Shown one piece after another: positions 16,687 to 26,454 of a DNA stretch of 64,000 nucleotides (its first letter is position 1; each line of letters opens with the position of its first letter). This DNA is from Candidatus Stoquefichus sp. SB1. GTDB lineage: Bacteria > Bacillota_I > Bacilli_A > Erysipelotrichales > Coprobacillaceae. The translations under genes and the position numbers were made by a program. Under the pieces are notes generated by a model. That model saw only the letters and a list, made by a program, of their open reading frames with translations. It ran no database searches and had not been told where the DNA came from. The stretch spans positions 502,172 to 566,171 of the forward strand of contig NZ_LN852694.1 in the NCBI RefSeq assembly GCF_001244545.1. Direction: 5' to 3'.

Positions 16687-19600
16687 ATGAAGAAAATTTT
16701 AAATGTCATTATGGTTTTATTTGTTATTGTGTCAACAGTTTTGACACATGTATCACAGATTCATGCAGAAAGTAGTCAGCCAGCTTCGACTTATCCAAAG
16801 AATGAAAGTATTGTTTATAATGGAAAAACAACATATGGAAACACTATAGTTGGTAATTTTAGTGTGGGAGGTCAGCAGGCATTTTGTTTGCAGCATCCCA
16901 AAACAACACCGGCTACTGGCACAAAAGTTACATCAAAAATTTATGAAAACACAGATATTCAAAAAGTCCTTTATTATGGTTGGAAAGGGCCAAAACAATG
17001 GAGTGGATTTAAGAGTGAAAGTCATGGTATTGTTGTGACATCACTGGCTTTAAGTTATTATTACTATGGTGATAATTCATCACCAAAAACGATTGCAGAT
17101 TTTATGGATTATATTAAGAATTTAACAGTTCCTGACTTTTCTGTTCGTTTTTCAGATGAGCATGTTCAGGCTTATCGAGAAGGTCAAATTCAAAGAACAA
17201 AAACAATGACGTTACAAAGTGAAAGTTCACTATTTGGTGTTACACTTTCATTACCAGATCAAATGACTTATGTTGATGAAACACATAATCAACGTCAAAA
17301 AGGTGGAAATGTGACGATTAAAGGACAGACAAAATTTCATTTAGAAGCACCATTAAATGAAAAACTTGATGTCTTTTTTTCTGGCGAAAAAACCAGTTCA
17401 TATGATTTCTTACCAATTGTTTCTACTGCCAGTTCATCTAGTTTACAAAATGTTGGTCGAGGTGAATATATCACTCAACCTCATCAGACAACTTCCATGT
17501 CAGTTGAATGGTTACAATTAGCTTCTTTAGAAATTACTAAGACAGATGTTTATCAACAGCTTATTGATGGGGCCGTTTTTAGATTGTGGAATCAAGCAGA
17601 TTATGATCAGCAAATAACAGTTAAGAATGGGCGAATCACTGTCAATGATTTAACAACAGGAATTTATTATTTACAAGAAGTCAATGCACCCGATGGCTTT
17701 TTAAAAGATGATACGATTTACACGATTACTCTTCAAGCAGGAGATACTGTTTCGCAAACTGTGACAGATAAAGAACCAACAGGTGAAATTAAGATTACCA
17801 AAACAAATGACCATCAAGATAAGATTAAAAATGCAGAATTTGATATTGTCAGTGATGGTGATATTTATTCAGCTGGTGGAAAACTTTTATTGAAAGATGG
17901 AACAATCGTAGATCATGTAGTTTCTGATGAATTGGGACTTGCTACTTCTAAACAGTTACCTTTAGGAAATTATTATATTATAGAAACAAAGGCACCGGAT
18001 GGTTATTTATTGAATCAAGAACGTTTGAAAGTTTCACTTAAATATGTCGATCAAACAACTTCAGTTGTGAGTGCATCCTCTACGATGATTAATTTAGAAG
18101 CAACAGGATCGATTCAATTTCAAAAGAAAATAGATAGTCAAATAACGGATGGTCACTTAGGTGACGTTTTTTTATCTCAAATTGAATATGGATTATATGC
18201 ACGAGAAACAATTCAAAATACTGCGAAAACAGTGACTTATTATACAAAAGATCAACTTGTTTCTCAGAAGGTAACTGATGATAAAGGCGTTATCAAATGG
18301 GATCAGTTACCATTAGGTCATTATTACTTAAAAGAACTGAAAACAAATCAATCATTAGTTTTAAATCCAGAGGAAATAGATGTTGATGTTCTCTATGCTG
18401 GAATGAATACACCTCAGGTTCATGTGCTGGCTTCTGGAGTGAATAAAATTGCGAGTCAACGTATTCAAATCTTTAAGGAAGGAACGAAAGAAGGAAGTAA
18501 TGGTGTTGTCAAAGGCTTACCAGGGGCAGAATTTACATTTGTTTTAAATAGTGAGTATGAGCAGGTTGGATTTGAAAAAGCTAAACGCTATTTTGTTGGG
18601 ACAACAGATGCAAATGGTTATTTAACTACATCACTGTTGCCATATGGAACATATCGTGTGAAAGAAACAAAGACACCTCAAGGGTATTATGGAGCGAGTG
18701 ATTTTCTTGTTTCTGTAGAAAAGGATTCATCTTTATATGAAGTAGGATATCGTTTGAAAAAGGTTACTGTGAATAATGTTCCTTTTGAATCATTATTAAA
18801 GGTGATTAAGGTTGATCAAAATTCAGGAGAGATAATTCAACTTGCTGGAACAACATTTAAACTCAAGAATTTAGATACAAATGAATATGTTTCTTATATT
18901 GATTGGAGTGCTTTCCCAAATATTGTTGTTAATCAATGGACAACACATGATGATGGAAGTGTAACTTTAAATACGAAGTTAAAAGCCGGAAATTATCAAT
19001 TAGAAGAAGTGAAAGCACCAGAGGGTTATGTCATCAATCCAACACCAGTTGTTTTCCAAATTTCTCAAGATCATTATGATATTGCTGATGATAAGCTGAC
19101 TCCTATTACAGTGGTAAAAATGGGTGATAAAGCTGTCAAAGGACGTGTCACAATTGAAAAAACAGGAGAAGTATTAACTGATTATCGTGATGGAAAATTT
19201 ATTTATGAGCAACAGGGATTAGCAAATGCAAAATTTGAAATTTATGCAAAAGAGGATATTATGGATCCTAGTCATAATGGCAAGGTTCTATATCAAAAAG
19301 GAGAACTTGTTGAGACTTTAGTTACAAAAGAAAAAGGTCGAATCACTTCTAAAGAACTTCCTTTAGGAGAATATGAATGTTTAGAAGTAGAAGCACCATA
19401 TGGCTATGTTTTAGATACTGAAAGAAAAGCTTTTTCATTAACATACGACAATCAAGAAACAGCAATTATCTATCAACATCAAGCGATTCAAAATGAACGA
19501 CAGAAAGTCCAAATTGAAGTTGCTAAAAAAGATGCTAAGACAAATGAAATGGTTTTTGGAGCAGAGTTTTCATTAATTGCTAATCGAGATATTTATAATG

Positions 19601-20295
19601 TGAATGGTGAAGTAATTGTGAAAGCAGGAACAGTATTAGAAAAAGTGATATCATCACAAACAGGTAAAGTTCTCTTTAATAGTGATCTGCCATTGGATTT
19701 AACGCCTGAATATGCAACTATGCCAATTGAAGAATCAACCGAAATTGTTGGTGATCCTCATTCTCTTTATCTTATTAAAGAAACAAGACAACCAGATGGG
19801 TATATTTCAAAACCAGTTCATTATTATGTTGATGCCAAGTATACTCAATCACAGGAAAAGGTGATACAACATACATATGATTTCTATAATCAAAAAACAA
19901 AGACTGTTGTTCATAAAGTGGATTCAGTCAGTTTGGAACATATTGAAGGGGCACATTTACAAATTATTGATTCACAAACAAAAAAGATTATTGATGAATG
20001 GGATAGTACTCAGGAGGGACATGTTATTGAAGGTTTAGTCGTTGATCGTCTTTATATTTTGCATGAAACAGTAGCTCCTATAGGTTATACCATTGCAAAA
20101 GATCAAGAATTTACTATTCAAGATCAAGAAGATGAGCAAAGTATTCGTTTTATAAATGAGAAAATGCCAATTACTGTTTTAGGTGATGAACCAGTCGTTA
20201 CACAGGATTTGACGATTATCATGCCTTATATTGTTATTATTATTGGTTCATTTATCTGTTTACAGATTGTAAAGAAAAGACAACGTGATAAATAA
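16687..20295 (+). CDS. thioester-domain/SpaA-CnaB repeat surface protein
   Basis: A 1202-residue predicted surface adhesin. Residues 1-28 form a signal peptide. A thioester-like domain follows (about 45-160), with the cysteine in QQAFCLQHP (Cys67) and the later SHGIVVTSLALSYYYYG in place of the usual TQ motif. From about residue 280 come eight SpaA/CnaB-like modules, each with a strand carrying lysine (such as LEITKTD, IKITKTN, LLKVIKVD) and ending E-x-x-A-P-x-G-Y, typical of self-made isopeptide bonds. The C-terminus has one membrane helix and KKRQRDK, but no LPxTG before it. The start at 16687 (AAGGGG upstream) gives a cleaner signal peptide than 16663. Single-gene unit ending in a strong terminator. 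Confidence 0.85.
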   Translation: MKKILNVIMVLFVIVSTVLTHVSQIHAESSQPASTYPKNESIVYNGKTTYGNTIVGNFSVGGQQAFCLQHPKTTPATGTKVTSKIYENTDIQKVLYYGWKGPKQWSGFKSESHGIVVTSLALSYYYYGDNSSPKTIADFMDYIKNLTVPDFSVRFSDEHVQAYREGQIQRTKTMTLQSESSLFGVTLSLPDQMTYVDETHNQRQKGGNVTIKGQTKFHLEAPLNEKLDVFFSGEKTSSYDFLPIVSTASSSSLQNVGRGEYITQPHQTTSMSVEWLQLASLEITKTDVYQQLIDGAVFRLWNQADYDQQITVKNGRITVNDLTTGIYYLQEVNAPDGFLKDDTIYTITLQAGDTVSQTVTDKEPTGEIKITKTNDHQDKIKNAEFDIVSDGDIYSAGGKLLLKDGTIVDHVVSDELGLATSKQLPLGNYYIIETKAPDGYLLNQERLKVSLKYVDQTTSVVSASSTMINLEATGSIQFQKKIDSQITDGHLGDVFLSQIEYGLYARETIQNTAKTVTYYTKDQLVSQKVTDDKGVIKWDQLPLGHYYLKELKTNQSLVLNPEEIDVDVLYAGMNTPQVHVLASGVNKIASQRIQIFKEGTKEGSNGVVKGLPGAEFTFVLNSEYEQVGFEKAKRYFVGTTDANGYLTTSLLPYGTYRVKETKTPQGYYGASDFLVSVEKDSSLYEVGYRLKKVTVNNVPFESLLKVIKVDQNSGEIIQLAGTTFKLKNLDTNEYVSYIDWSAFPNIVVNQWTTHDDGSVTLNTKLKAGNYQLEEVKAPEGYVINPTPVVFQISQDHYDIADDKLTPITVVKMGDKAVKGRVTIEKTGEVLTDYRDGKFIYEQQGLANAKFEIYAKEDIMDPSHNGKVLYQKGELVETLVTKEKGRITSKELPLGEYECLEVEAPYGYVLDTERKAFSLTYDNQETAIIYQHQAIQNERQKVQIEVAKKDAKTNEMVFGAEFSLIANRDIYNVNGEVIVKAGTVLEKVISSQTGKVLFNSDLPLDLTPEYATMPIEESTEIVGDPHSLYLIKETRQPDGYISKPVHYYVDAKYTQSQEKVIQHTYDFYNQKTKTVVHKVDSVSLEHIEGAHLQIIDSQTKKIIDEWDSTQEGHVIEGLVVDRLYILHETVAPIGYTIAKDQEFTIQDQEDEQSIRFINEKMPITVLGDEPVVTQDLTIIMPYIVIIIGSFICLQIVKKRQRDK

Positions 20296-20305
20296 AGAAT
20301 AACCA

Positions 20306-20339
20306 AAAAGTCCTACAGTTATTTGTCTGTAGGACTTTT
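20306..20339. terminator. bidirectional terminator, surface protein / ackA
   Basis: AAAAGTCCTACAG / CTGTAGGACTTTT, 13 bp, 8-base loop. It serves both convergent genes. Confidence 0.88.
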
Positions 20340-20341
20340 GA

Positions 20342-21532
20342 TTATAAGTTTAATAAACGTTTTGTATCTCTTGCAATGACTAATTCTTCATTTGTTGGGA
20401 TAACATAAACTTTAATTTTAGATTCTGGTTTCGTAATTAAACGTTCACCTTCACCATTTTCGTTTGCATCATCATCAATCACAATACCTAATGCTTCACT
20501 AACTAATGAAAGAATTTCTTTTCTTGCAAATGCAGAATTTTCTCCAATACCAGCAGTGAAAGCAATCGCATCACAACCACCTAAAGCTATAAAATAACGT
20601 CCAATATATGCAATAACTCTTCTAAAGAAAATATCCATAGCAAGTTTTGCTCTTTCATTTCCTTCATTAGCCGCATTCATAACATCTCTAAAATCACTAG
20701 AAACACCTGACACACCTAATAATCCAGATTCTTTATTTAACATATGAATAACATCTTTCATATCCATACCAACTTGTTCAATAAGATAATCGATGATTGA
20801 AGGATCTAGGTCTCCACTACGTGTTCCCATCATAATTCCTGCTAATGGTGTAAATCCCATTGATGTATTAATAGATTTTCCATCTTTAACAGCTGTTAAA
20901 GAACCACCAGCACCAAGATGAGCAACAATAATTTTAGAATGTTCAGGATGCCCTAACTTATCAATAACTCTTTGAGAAACATAAAAATGTGATGTCCCAT
21001 GAGCACCATATTTTCTAACTTTGTTTTCAGTATAGAATTTATATGGAATTGGATAAATATAACATTTAGGTTCTAATGTCTGATGAAAAGCAGTATCGAA
21101 TACAGCTACTGCACCAGCAGTTGGAATCGCTTCTTTAAAAGCATAATATCCTGTTAAATGTGCAGGATTATGTAATGGTGCTAATGATTTTAATTCATCA
21201 ATTTTATTGACAACATCATCATCAATAATAGCTGATTCTTTAAAATAAGATCCACCTTGAACGACACGATGACCAACACCCTTAATTTCATCTAATGAAG
21301 AAACAATTTGTTTTTCCATTAATGTATCTAATAACAAATGAACAGCTTCTTTATGTGTTGGAATCGCTAAAGTACGGACATCTTTTTCACCATTATATTT
21401 AATTGTGAAAATAGCATCTTCCATACCAATTCTTTCAATCACTCCAGAAGTAATAACATCTTCATTATCCATTTCAAATAATTGAAATTTTAATGATGAA
21501 CTACCAGCGTTCACAGCAATAACTTTTGACAT
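20342..21532 (-). CDS. ackA: acetate kinase
   Basis: Reversible phosphotransfer between acetyl phosphate and ADP, the ATP-yielding step of acetate fermentation. The 396-residue protein carries the family signatures VNAGSSSLKFQLF (residues 7-19), the catalytic region with AVFDTAFHQTL (about 144) and HGTSHFYVS (about 178), and ITAGIGEN-like AFTAGIGENSAFAR (about 321). GGAGG lies 10 bases upstream of the ATG. It is alone; no pta is seen next to it. Confidence 0.96.
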   Translation of the reverse strand: MSKVIAVNAGSSSLKFQLFEMDNEDVITSGVIERIGMEDAIFTIKYNGEKDVRTLAIPTHKEAVHLLLDTLMEKQIVSSLDEIKGVGHRVVQGGSYFKESAIIDDDVVNKIDELKSLAPLHNPAHLTGYYAFKEAIPTAGAVAVFDTAFHQTLEPKCYIYPIPYKFYTENKVRKYGAHGTSHFYVSQRVIDKLGHPEHSKIIVAHLGAGGSLTAVKDGKSINTSMGFTPLAGIMMGTRSGDLDPSIIDYLIEQVGMDMKDVIHMLNKESGLLGVSGVSSDFRDVMNAANEGNERAKLAMDIFFRRVIAYIGRYFIALGGCDAIAFTAGIGENSAFARKEILSLVSEALGIVIDDDANENGEGERLITKPESKIKVYVIPTNEELVIARDTKRLLNL

Positions 21533-21730
21533 TTATTTCGTCCTCCCTTAATTCTCCTTTATTATAGCATTAAAAATAAAAAAAACTAGGAAAAAATACG
21601 TGAAAAATATAACATATCGATATATCATTTTGATGAATATATCTATTATTTTAAGGATGAAAAAAATGACTATCTTTATCAATTGATAGAAAATCTTGAA
21701 ATTTATAGAAAAAGGATTATAATAGTCGTT

Positions 21731-21812
21731 GAGCCAGGGGTGCTTTTGCTGAGAGAGGTTTTAGCCTCATCCCTTATCATCTGAACTGGGTAATGCCAGC
21801 GTAGAGAGTGCA
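21731..21812 (+). ncRNA. TPP riboswitch (THI box)
   Basis: Contains the conserved GGGGTGC, GCTGAGAG, the CATCTGAACTGGGTAATGCC and AGCGTAGAGA segments in the right order. Binds thiamine diphosphate. A terminator hairpin (21828-21859) follows, so thiamine shortage should allow read-through to thiT. Confidence 0.93.
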
Positions 21813-21827
21813 AATAACGTTATTTTT

Positions 21828-21859
21828 GCTTTCTTGCGCATGTGTGAGAAAGCTTTTTT
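21828..21859 (+). terminator. riboswitch-controlled terminator before thiT
   Basis: GCTTTCTTGCG pairs with TGTGTGAGAAAGC-side sequence over about 11 bp (some G-T), followed by six T. Confidence 0.75.
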
Positions 21860-21895
21860 ATTTGTATGGCTCCAATATAAAATGTGGAGGAGAAA

Positions 21896-22447
21896 ATGAA
21901 AAAATTATTTAAAGTTGACTTGAATGTCAAAACAATGGTTCAATTAGCTATGTTTATGGCTATTACAATTATCTTAGGATATGTTAACAAGATTATTCCT
22001 GAGATGCCTCAAGGTGGTGCATTTATTTCTATAGATGTTATTGCAATCTTTTTATGTGCTTATTTACTAGGGGCTGGTTATGGCGTTATTTGTGGAATTG
22101 GCGTTGCTATTTTGCAATTTGTTTTAGCAATTGCAAGTTATTGGGGTCCATGGTCAGTTTTGTTAGACTATGTCTTACCTTTAGCTGTTTGTGGTATCGC
22201 TCCTTTGATAAAGTCCACTCATTTTAAAGAGGTTCCTATTTATTGGGGAATTATTGTTGCAATGTTTTTAAAATATTTGTGTCATTTTGCAAGTGGGGCA
22301 TTTTTGTTTGCTGAATATGCACCTGAAGGAATGAATCCAATGATTTATTCTTCTATTTACAACTTGCCTTATAATGTCACAACTTTAATATTATGTATGA
22401 TAGTTGTTCCTATCTTATATTCTCGATTAAAAAATGTATTTCGTTAA
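21896..22447 (+). CDS. thiT: thiamine ECF transporter substrate-binding subunit ThiT
   Basis: Membrane S-component that captures thiamine for an energy-coupling factor transporter; the shared EcfAAT module is not in the window. The 183-residue protein has six membrane segments and the conserved thiamine-site region PQGGAFISIDVIAIF (about residues 37-51), GVICGIGVAILQF, and SYWGPWSVLLDYVLP (about 80-95). The ATG at 21896 follows GTGGAGG; the GTG within that site is unlikely to be used. Position behind a TPP riboswitch confirms the substrate. Confidence 0.93.
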   Translation: MKKLFKVDLNVKTMVQLAMFMAITIILGYVNKIIPEMPQGGAFISIDVIAIFLCAYLLGAGYGVICGIGVAILQFVLAIASYWGPWSVLLDYVLPLAVCGIAPLIKSTHFKEVPIYWGIIVAMFLKYLCHFASGAFLFAEYAPEGMNPMIYSSIYNLPYNVTTLILCMIVVPILYSRLKNVFR

Positions 22448-22474
22448 AAACTGAGCAGACGATGCTCAGTTTTT
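22446..22474 (+). terminator. terminator of thiT
   Basis: AAAAACTGAGC / GCTCAGTTTTT, 11 bp with 7-base loop; the thiT stop overlaps its 5' side. Confidence 0.85.
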
Positions 22475-22695
22475 AAGTGCTATTCTAGCCTGATAATTGA
22501 AATTGAAGAGAGATTGGGGATTATTTAAATTCTCATTAGGCAGATATTTTGTTCAAATAAGCCTATAATAGATGACATTTATCATTTTATAAAAGGTTAA
22601 GAGGAAATAGGTTTCTCTTTTGTTTTCGAATAATAAACCTTTCAAAATGATATGATTTTGTGTATAATAACTATGTTATAGAAAGAGGTATGTTT

Positions 22696-23232
22696 ATGAA
22701 TAAAGCATTAGTAGGACATGATGTGCTTATTCATTGTTATAAGCATGATGGGAGTATTCATCGCTGCTGGAAAAAGGGATTTGTTTTAGAAGAAACAAGT
22801 CAGCATTATATTGTCATTAATAATCGGACTTTAGTGACAGAATCAGATGGTCGAAGATGGTATACAAGAGAGCCAGCTATCTGTTATTTTCCTAAGAATC
22901 AGTGGTATAATGTTATTTGTATGATTCGTAAAAATGGTGTTCATTTTTATTGTAATATTGCATCTCCAACATTGTTTGATGGTGATGCCTTAAAGTACAT
23001 AGATTATGATTTGGATTTAAAAGTTTTCCCTGATTATAAATATAAAATATTGGATGAAGAAGAATATCGTCAACATAAAGCACAAATGCATTATGGCGAA
23101 AAATTAGATCAAATATTAAATCAGCAGTTAGATATTCTCATAGAGATGGCGATGAATATGTCTGGACCATTTAGACCAGGTTTTGCTGAACATTGGTATG
23201 GTGTTTATCAGCAGTATATATCAAAAAAGTAA
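22696..23232 (+). CDS. DUF402 domain protein
   Basis: A 178-residue soluble protein of the DUF402 family (predicted RNA-associated or nucleotide phosphatase; the B. subtilis relative YgaC/YjjG type is little studied). Family signs are the KGFVLEET and TREPAICYFPKNQWYNVICMI segments (about residues 25-80, read in parts) and the acidic DYDLDLKVFPD stretch (about 103-113). ATG 22696 has AGAGG at proper distance; ATG 22690 is too close. It opens a cluster with tsaE 12 bp downstream. Confidence 0.7.
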   Translation: MNKALVGHDVLIHCYKHDGSIHRCWKKGFVLEETSQHYIVINNRTLVTESDGRRWYTREPAICYFPKNQWYNVICMIRKNGVHFYCNIASPTLFDGDALKYIDYDLDLKVFPDYKYKILDEEEYRQHKAQMHYGEKLDQILNQQLDILIEMAMNMSGPFRPGFAEHWYGVYQQYISKK

Positions 23233-23244
23233 GGAGGAAAGGGC

Positions 23245-23688
23245 ATGATAACGTTTCATAGTGAACAGGATATGATTGATTTTGGAGAAAGATTGGCGAA
23301 TCTTTTGTTTCCTGGAGCAGTATTGACATTAGAAGGAGAATTGGGGGCTGGAAAGACAACTTTTACAAAAGGAATTGGTAAAGGATTAGGAATTTCCAAG
23401 GTCATTAATTCACCAACTTTTACAATTGTGAAAGTTTATCAGGGCCGTCTTCCATTATATCATTTTGATGCCTATCGTTTAGAAGGACAAAATGAAGAAT
23501 TGGGATTTGAGGAAATGTTTGAAGATGAAGGGGTTTGTGTGATTGAATGGCCGATTTATATTCAAGATATTATTCCTACAGAAAGATTAGAGATTAAAAT
23601 TGTTAAAAATGATGATGAAACACGTTCTTTCTTTTTGAAAGCATGTGGCTTAAAATATGAAAATCTCATAAAGGAGTTGGCAATATGA
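23245..23688 (+). CDS. tsaE: tRNA t6A37 biosynthesis ATPase TsaE
   Basis: P-loop ATPase of the threonylcarbamoyl-adenosine complex that modifies A37 of ANN-decoding tRNAs together with TsaB and TsaD. The 147-residue protein shows Walker A GELGAGKTTFTKG (about residues 31-43), NSPTFTIVKVY (about 55) and the VCVIEWP motif (about 94). It overlaps tsaB by 4 bases, so the cluster is translationally linked. Confidence 0.95.
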   Translation: MITFHSEQDMIDFGERLANLLFPGAVLTLEGELGAGKTTFTKGIGKGLGISKVINSPTFTIVKVYQGRLPLYHFDAYRLEGQNEELGFEEMFEDEGVCVIEWPIYIQDIIPTERLEIKIVKNDDETRSFFLKACGLKYENLIKELAI

Positions 23689-24290
23689 TTCGTTTAATAA
23701 TGGATACATCAAATCAATATTTAATGGTTGCTTTGTATCAAGATGATCAGTGTTTAGAAGTGAAACAGGAGATGGGTTCAAAAAGGCAATCTGAAAATGC
23801 CATTCCTTATTTAGCATCATTACTAGAAAAACATCATTTGGAATTATTGGATGTTGAAGAAATGATTATAACACGTGGACCTGGATCTTATACAGGGGTA
23901 AGAGTCGCTATGACGATTGCAAAGACATTGAGCGTTGTCGCTCCTGTAAAAATAAAAGTTGTTTCATCATTGGCTGCCTATGCAGGTCTGCAAAAATGTG
24001 TATCAGTTATTGATGCGAGAAGTCAAAAAGTGTTTGTATGTGTATATGATCAAGGTCAGGCTATAACGTCTGAACAATTAATGCCAATTGATGATTTTTC
24101 ACACTTTATAGAAAATTATCCATATTATTGTGTGGTTGGGCAAAGTGAAGTTGTTCATTATCCTATGACAACTGTTAATTTAGCTCAAAATATGTATGAT
24201 TTGTCAAAAATGATAGAGCCAGTGGAAAATGTGGATGCATTGGTGCCTTATTATTTAAAAGATGTAGAGGCTAAGAAAATATGCTTATAA
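23685..24290 (+). CDS. tsaB: tRNA t6A37 biosynthesis protein TsaB
   Basis: Catalytically inactive ASKHA-fold partner of TsaD. The 201-residue protein has the N-terminal IMDTSNQYLMVALY strand pair and the family motif ITRGPGSYTGVRVAM (about residues 63-77). It overlaps tsaE (4 bases) and rimI (10 bases). Confidence 0.93.
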   Translation: MIRLIMDTSNQYLMVALYQDDQCLEVKQEMGSKRQSENAIPYLASLLEKHHLELLDVEEMIITRGPGSYTGVRVAMTIAKTLSVVAPVKIKVVSSLAAYAGLQKCVSVIDARSQKVFVCVYDQGQAITSEQLMPIDDFSHFIENYPYYCVVGQSEVVHYPMTTVNLAQNMYDLSKMIEPVENVDALVPYYLKDVEAKKICL

Positions 24291-24730
24291 GAGCAATGGA
24301 TTTGGATGATTTGGATCAAATTGTTGAATTAGAACAGCTTTTGTTTACTTCAGCATGGAGTCGCTCAGATTTTATGTATGAAATATTAGAAAATCAATTT
24401 TCATTTAATTATGTTTTGGAAATTGATAATGAAATTGTTGGTTATGTTGGTGTGTGGCTGATGTATGAACAATCACAAATTACAACCATTGGGATTGTGC
24501 CAAAATATCAGCATCAGGGTTTAGGACGTATTCTTATGCAGGAAATGATTGCTTTAGCATCACAGCAAGGTTGTGAAACAATGAGTTTAGAGGTTAGAAT
24601 ATCTAATCAAAAAGCAATTTCATTATATGAAAGTTTAGGTTTTGAAACAAAAGCTATTCGTAAAGGTTATTATCAGGATAATCATGAAGATGCCTATTTA
24701 ATGGTTAAAGGATTGGAGGGACAAAAATGA
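24281..24730 (+). CDS. rimI: RimI-type N-acetyltransferase
   Basis: GNAT-fold acetyltransferase; RimI acetylates the N-terminal alanine of ribosomal protein S18. The acetyl-CoA loop lies in IGIVPKYQHQGLGRILMQEM (residues 69-88, Q-x-x-G-x-G/L), followed by LEVRISNQKAISLYESLGF (about 107-125), a RimI hallmark. Between tsaB and tsaD with overlaps on both sides, a common Firmicute order. Confidence 0.9.
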   Translation: MLIRAMDLDDLDQIVELEQLLFTSAWSRSDFMYEILENQFSFNYVLEIDNEIVGYVGVWLMYEQSQITTIGIVPKYQHQGLGRILMQEMIALASQQGCETMSLEVRISNQKAISLYESLGFETKAIRKGYYQDNHEDAYLMVKGLEGQK

Positions 24731-25740
24731 GTTTAATTCTTGCGATAGAGTCAAGCTGTGATGAAATGTCAATAGCAATATTAAAAGATAAACGGGAACT
24801 TTTATGTAATGTTGTTGCATCACAAATTGATACCCATCGTTTATTTGGTGGAGTCGTACCTGAAATTGCGAGTCGTATGCATGTGGAATGTGTATCAACA
24901 GTTTTAAAAACGGCTTTGAATGAGGCAAATGTTGATATGCATGATATTGATGCTATTGCAGTAACGAAAGGTCCAGGACTTGTGGGCTCTTTGCATGTTG
25001 GGATGCAGGCGGCAAAGACTTTAGCTTTGGCTTATCATAAGCCATTGATAGGAGTACACCATATTGCTGGACATATTTATGCGAATGAATTAGTAGAGGA
25101 TATTGCTTATCCTTGCCTTTGTTTAGTCGTTAGTGGAGGCCATAGTGAACTGGTTTATATGAAACATGAGTTTTCTTTTGAGGTGATTGGACAAACTTTA
25201 GATGATGCAATAGGCGAGGCTTATGACAAAGTTGGGCGTGTTCTTCATTTGCCATATCCTGGTGGGCCAGTGATCGATAAGATGGCGCTTGAAGGAAAAC
25301 ATCGTTATCCTTTGCCATTGCCATTAAATGATGAATCCTATAATTTTTCTTTTAGTGGTTTAAAATCAGCAGTGATTAATTTGTGTCATAATGCTTCACA
25401 GCGTGGTGAAGATATTGTTCCTGTTGATTTAGCATGTTCATTTCAGGAAGTTGCTTTGGATGTTATGGTGTCTAAAACAATAAAAGCGGCAAAAGATTAT
25501 CAGGTCAAAGAAATTATTGTTGCTGGCGGAGTTAGTGCCAATCGAGGATTGAGAAAAAAATTAATGGATGAAAGTCCGATTAAAGTCTTATTTCCACCAA
25601 TGGCCTATTGTACTGATAATGCCGCAATGATTGCCTCAGCAGCTCGGATTATGTATGAGCATCAAAAGTTTTCAGCACTTGACTTGAGTGTCAAGCCATC
25701 ATATGATTTAGAGGAGGAAAGTGTTGATGAGTCATATTGA
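24727..25740 (+). CDS. tsaD: tRNA N6-threonylcarbamoyladenosine transferase TsaD
   Basis: Catalytic ASKHA-family subunit that transfers the threonylcarbamoyl group to tRNA A37. The 337-residue protein shows AIESSCDEMSIAI (residues 5-17), VTKGPGLVGSL (about 80), the metal-binding histidines in VHHIAGHIYAN (about 107), VVSGGHSELV (about 131) and GGVSANRGLR (about 265). Last gene of the t6A set; its end overlaps rex. Confidence 0.96.
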   Translation: MSLILAIESSCDEMSIAILKDKRELLCNVVASQIDTHRLFGGVVPEIASRMHVECVSTVLKTALNEANVDMHDIDAIAVTKGPGLVGSLHVGMQAAKTLALAYHKPLIGVHHIAGHIYANELVEDIAYPCLCLVVSGGHSELVYMKHEFSFEVIGQTLDDAIGEAYDKVGRVLHLPYPGGPVIDKMALEGKHRYPLPLPLNDESYNFSFSGLKSAVINLCHNASQRGEDIVPVDLACSFQEVALDVMVSKTIKAAKDYQVKEIIVAGGVSANRGLRKKLMDESPIKVLFPPMAYCTDNAAMIASAARIMYEHQKFSALDLSVKPSYDLEEESVDESY

Positions 25741-26374
25741 AAAAAAGCATCAAAAAATTTCTAAAGCAACAATGTCTCGTTTTCCTATTTATTTAAAAGC
25801 ATTGAGAAATATGCAACATGAAGGAAAAGACAATTTTTTATCAAGTGAATTGGCTGAAGCAACAGGTATTCTTGATACAACTATTCGTAGGGATTTTGGT
25901 TTTTTAACAAGTAAAGAATCTTTAGGTAAAAGAGGAATTGGTTACGATACAAAAGATATTATTAATATTTTAAATAATGTTCTTGGATTAGGTTTAGATG
26001 AACCCATTATTCTAATTGGTGTTGGAAATTTAGGAAGTGCAATTTTAAAGTATAATCGTTGGCAGTATACAGTTGGTAAAATTGTTTGTGGTTATGATCA
26101 AGATCAAAATAAAGTGGGAGAGCGTTTTGGTGTAAAGCTTTTACATATTGATGATTTAGAAGATACTTTTCCACAAGGCTGTAAAATTGCTATTTTGGCT
26201 ATTAGTGATCATGTTCAAGAAACAGTCGATCGTTTGATGGCATTAGGAGTCAAGGGAATTGTTGATTTTACACATACACATTTTACAGTACATAGTGATG
26301 TTGCCGTGCAAACTGTTGATGTTGTCGTTGCAATTCAGGAATTGGTCTTAAAAATGCATGCAAATGATGAATAA
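25727..26374 (+). CDS. rex: redox-sensing repressor Rex
   Basis: NADH/NAD+-responsive repressor of fermentation and respiration genes. The 215-residue protein has an N-terminal winged helix (TMSRFPIYLKALRNM, about residues 13-27; LDTTIRRDFGFL, about 48-59) and a Rossmann domain with ILIGVGNLGSAIL (about 88-100). ATG 25727 lies 9 bases after GAGGAGG; GTG and TTG codons just before it are less likely starts. It overlaps the tsaD stop. Confidence 0.94.
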   Translation: MSHIEKKHQKISKATMSRFPIYLKALRNMQHEGKDNFLSSELAEATGILDTTIRRDFGFLTSKESLGKRGIGYDTKDIINILNNVLGLGLDEPIILIGVGNLGSAILKYNRWQYTVGKIVCGYDQDQNKVGERFGVKLLHIDDLEDTFPQGCKIAILAISDHVQETVDRLMALGVKGIVDFTHTHFTVHSDVAVQTVDVVVAIQELVLKMHANDE

Positions 26375-26454
26375 GATAAGAAAAGTATTGAAATAATAAA
26401 GAAAAAGTGTTAATAATAATGTTACAAGTAATGATTTGAGAACGTATTTTTAAT

